5,669 bases of DNA from Methanothrix sp. (lineage in GTDB: Archaea > Halobacteriota > Methanosarcinia > Methanotrichales > Methanotrichaceae), in assembly GCA_028708055.1 (NCBI GenBank), contig JAQVZT010000184.1:1-5669 (forward strand), written 5' to 3'. How positions within the stretch are numbered: position 1 is the stretch's first letter; the number at the start of each line of letters is the position of its first letter. Shown piece after piece: positions 4,388 to 5,669 of the stretch. The notes beneath the pieces are model-generated. The model did not search any database, had not been told where the DNA came from, and saw nothing but the letters and a program-made list of their open reading frames with translations. The position numbers were made by a program, and so were the translations under genes.

Positions 4388-5669
4388 ATGAAAATAGCTA
4401 AAAGGAAATTGGCGATAATAGCGCTATTGGTGCTTGTCGCAGGCCTGTTGCCGGCAGCGGCATCGGAGATATACCAGTTCGGGTGGATCGGCCAGGACGA
4501 TGATAAGGTCGGCACATGGGACAACGGGGACCCTGATGGAAGCCTGGATGGACATTTTCGCATCGGTCTGGACCTTCCCGATCCTGTGGAGATAAAGTCC
4601 ATATTGCTTTACACATCTGACGAGAACGGCAACCCCGAAGGCGGGCAATTCTGGGACACCGCTGCCACCAGATACTACATTCTGGGCGTCTTCGACCAGG
4701 GAATGCAGTTGTATCATACCCATGTGCCATCCCTGGGTACCTTCTCCGGGGATGTTCAATTCGACCTCTATGCGGCAGACTCAAGTTGGTTTATAGATGG
4801 GTACAATTTTGCAGTAGCGGTAACCCTCTCAGACGGCACAGAGCTAAAAAGAGTGACCACCATCGGAGAGTCAGTCGATTGGCCCGTTGAAACCACTGGG
4901 AAGAGCCCCACCACTGAAACATCAGCAGGCACCTCAGCGATCCCGTCCGAAGATGGGCAGGATGGCTCAGGAAGATCCAAGATTGAGAGCATTCTGCAGG
5001 GCGATTCTGGTTCTTCTGAATCAGGATCAACTGAATCAGGATCAACTGAATCAGGATCAACTGAATCAGGATCAACTGAATCAGGATCAACTGAATCAGG
5101 ATCAACTGAATCAGGATCAGCTGAATCCGGGTCATACAAATCGGGATCGTATGAATCAGGATCAACTGAATCTGGACCCGAAGATCAGCCCTCCGCTGCC
5201 GCAGGCTCCGCCGGAGCGGTAATCTTAGACAGCTGGAACATAGAGGCCGTGGAAAATAGTCCCAACTGCAGCCCAACTCTCACCCTCTCAAAGCCGCATA
5301 TGATCACCTATATAGATACCTACCACTGGAACTATGGCCAGGGCACAGATTCCGGAGGAAGCATCAGCCTGCAAGATGGCAATGGCGAGACCTTCGGTCC
5401 ATGGCAGGTTGATGCCCAGTCCGCTTCGGGAGTAGCCAATGCCTGGTGGATCGCCCGCCCCAACGAGATCGTTCCCGCTGGAAACTACATAATAATCGAT
5501 TCCCAGCCGGAAACCTGGTCTCGCAACGAAAAATCGCCATGTGGATTCGTCAAGATCGAAGGATATCCGGTGCAGGCAAATCCCGAACCTGTGGATGAAA
5601 CGGAAGGTCCGTCCGAGAGCAAAGGCACCGTCAGAGCAAACATAGCAGTTGACGGAGAATGCAGCAATC
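4388..5669 (+). CDS. Exported two-module protein with Ser-Gly-Ser-x-Glu repeat linker (3' end outside window)
   Basis: The frame is open from ATG 4388 to the right edge (427 codons visible). I cannot assign a function. Residues 1-26 are a classic Sec signal peptide: K2, K5, R6 and K7, a hydrophobic core (8-21), then PAAAS with probable cleavage at AAA-S or AAAS-E. Residues about 28-160 form a beta-rich module with YQFGWIGQDDDKVGTW, GGQFWDT, LGVFDQG, LGTFSGDVQFDLY and FAVAVTLSDGTEL. I recall similar modules in secreted prokaryotic proteins, without a name. Residues 161-277 are low-complexity linker, including eleven SGSxE pentads at 207-261. Residues 278-396 form a second beta module with HMITYIDTYHWNYGQG, GPWQ, NAWWIARPNEIVPAGNYIIIDSQPETWSRN and GFVKIEGYP, also familiar from secreted archaeal and bacterial proteins. 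C294 and C385 lie near its ends and may form a disulfide. An acidic linker follows (PEPVDETEGPSES), and another domain may begin at ANIAVDGE. It is divergent from the propeller-protein gene. Confidence 0.88.
   Translation, partial: MKIAKRKLAIIALLVLVAGLLPAAASEIYQFGWIGQDDDKVGTWDNGDPDGSLDGHFRIGLDLPDPVEIKSILLYTSDENGNPEGGQFWDTAATRYYILGVFDQGMQLYHTHVPSLGTFSGDVQFDLYAADSSWFIDGYNFAVAVTLSDGTELKRVTTIGESVDWPVETTGKSPTTETSAGTSAIPSEDGQDGSGRSKIESILQGDSGSSESGSTESGSTESGSTESGSTESGSTESGSTESGSAESGSYKSGSYESGSTESGPEDQPSAAAGSAGAVILDSWNIEAVENSPNCSPTLTLSKPHMITYIDTYHWNYGQGTDSGGSISLQDGNGETFGPWQVDAQSASGVANAWWIARPNEIVPAGNYIIIDSQPETWSRNEKSPCGFVKIEGYPVQANPEPVDETEGPSESKGTVRANIAVDGECSN
5006..5170 (+). repeat. Tandem 15-bp repeat, 11 units, encoding Ser-Gly-Ser-x-Glu
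   Basis: Eleven in-frame 15-bp units encode residues 207-261. The first is diverged (SGSSE). The next six are identical TCAGGATCAACTGAA units (5021-5110, SGSTE). Three are diverged (SGSAE, SGSYK, SGSYE; 5111-5155), and the last is again the consensus (5156-5170), followed by a partial SGPE. Identity at the DNA level, third bases included, points to recent expansion by slippage or unequal exchange. The product is a flexible, acidic, Ser-rich spacer. Because 15 is a multiple of three, the repeat leaves other frames open and creates spurious ORFs. Confidence 0.97.

Noticed and set aside
4273..4784. Minus-strand ORFs over the start of the signal-peptide gene
   Set aside because: They are antisense to a gene with clear signal peptide and domain structure, with no protein-like motifs of their own.
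5006..5170. Possible CRISPR array
   Set aside because: The units are directly adjacent 15-mers without unique spacers and encode an in-frame peptide.
4887..5222. Plus-strand ORF with LNQDQ repeats
   Set aside because: It is an out-of-frame shadow of the same repeat inside the exported-protein gene, with no start signal of its own.
4768..5276. Minus-strand ORFs containing DPDSV or LILIQ repeats
   Set aside because: They are the antisense reading of the 15-bp repeat, which keeps frames open because its length is a multiple of three. The + strand frame has a signal peptide, a ribosome binding site and recognisable modules.

Overview
The window looks like archaeal chromosomal DNA, most plausibly from a methanogen of the Methanosarcinales (Methanothrix/Methanosaeta-like). 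This is an inference. It rests on the mixture of large secreted beta-rich modular proteins, GGTGAG/GAGGAG ribosome binding sites, TATA-like AT-rich intergenic DNA, and protein modules I recall from such genomes. No marker gene is present to fix the taxonomy, and a bacterium is not excluded.

Layout. (1) Bases 2-919 (+) carry the 3' part of a zinc-dependent medium-chain alcohol dehydrogenase, cut by the left edge of the window. (2) Bases 920-1028 are a short spacer between converging genes, with an imperfect inverted repeat that could end transcription. (3) Bases 1029-4067 (-) encode a 1012-residue exported protein. It has an N-terminal hydrophobic signal/anchor, a cysteine-containing N-terminal region, a possible FecR-like beta domain, a 6-7 bladed TolB/PD40-like beta-propeller, an Ig-like segment, an acidic linker and a C-terminal WWFGE-type lipocalin-like module. 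(4) Bases 4068-4387 are a 320-bp AT-rich divergent intergenic region with several inverted repeats and four copies of TATTTG/CAAATA. (5) Bases 4388-5669 (+) encode a second exported protein, open at the right edge. It has a clear signal peptide, two beta-rich modules and, between them, a linker of eleven tandem Ser-Gly-Ser-x-Glu pentapeptides encoded by a 15-bp DNA repeat.

How the genes relate. The two exported proteins are divergently transcribed from one regulatory interval, so they may be co-regulated and act together at the cell surface. Nothing in the sequence names a substrate or pathway. The dehydrogenase is convergent with them, is richer in G+C, and is probably functionally unrelated.

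I found no RNA genes, CRISPR array, insertion sequence, attachment site or replication origin. The least explained content is the pair of multidomain secreted proteins and their shared control region. I do not see convincing evidence of a complete new biological system in this window.
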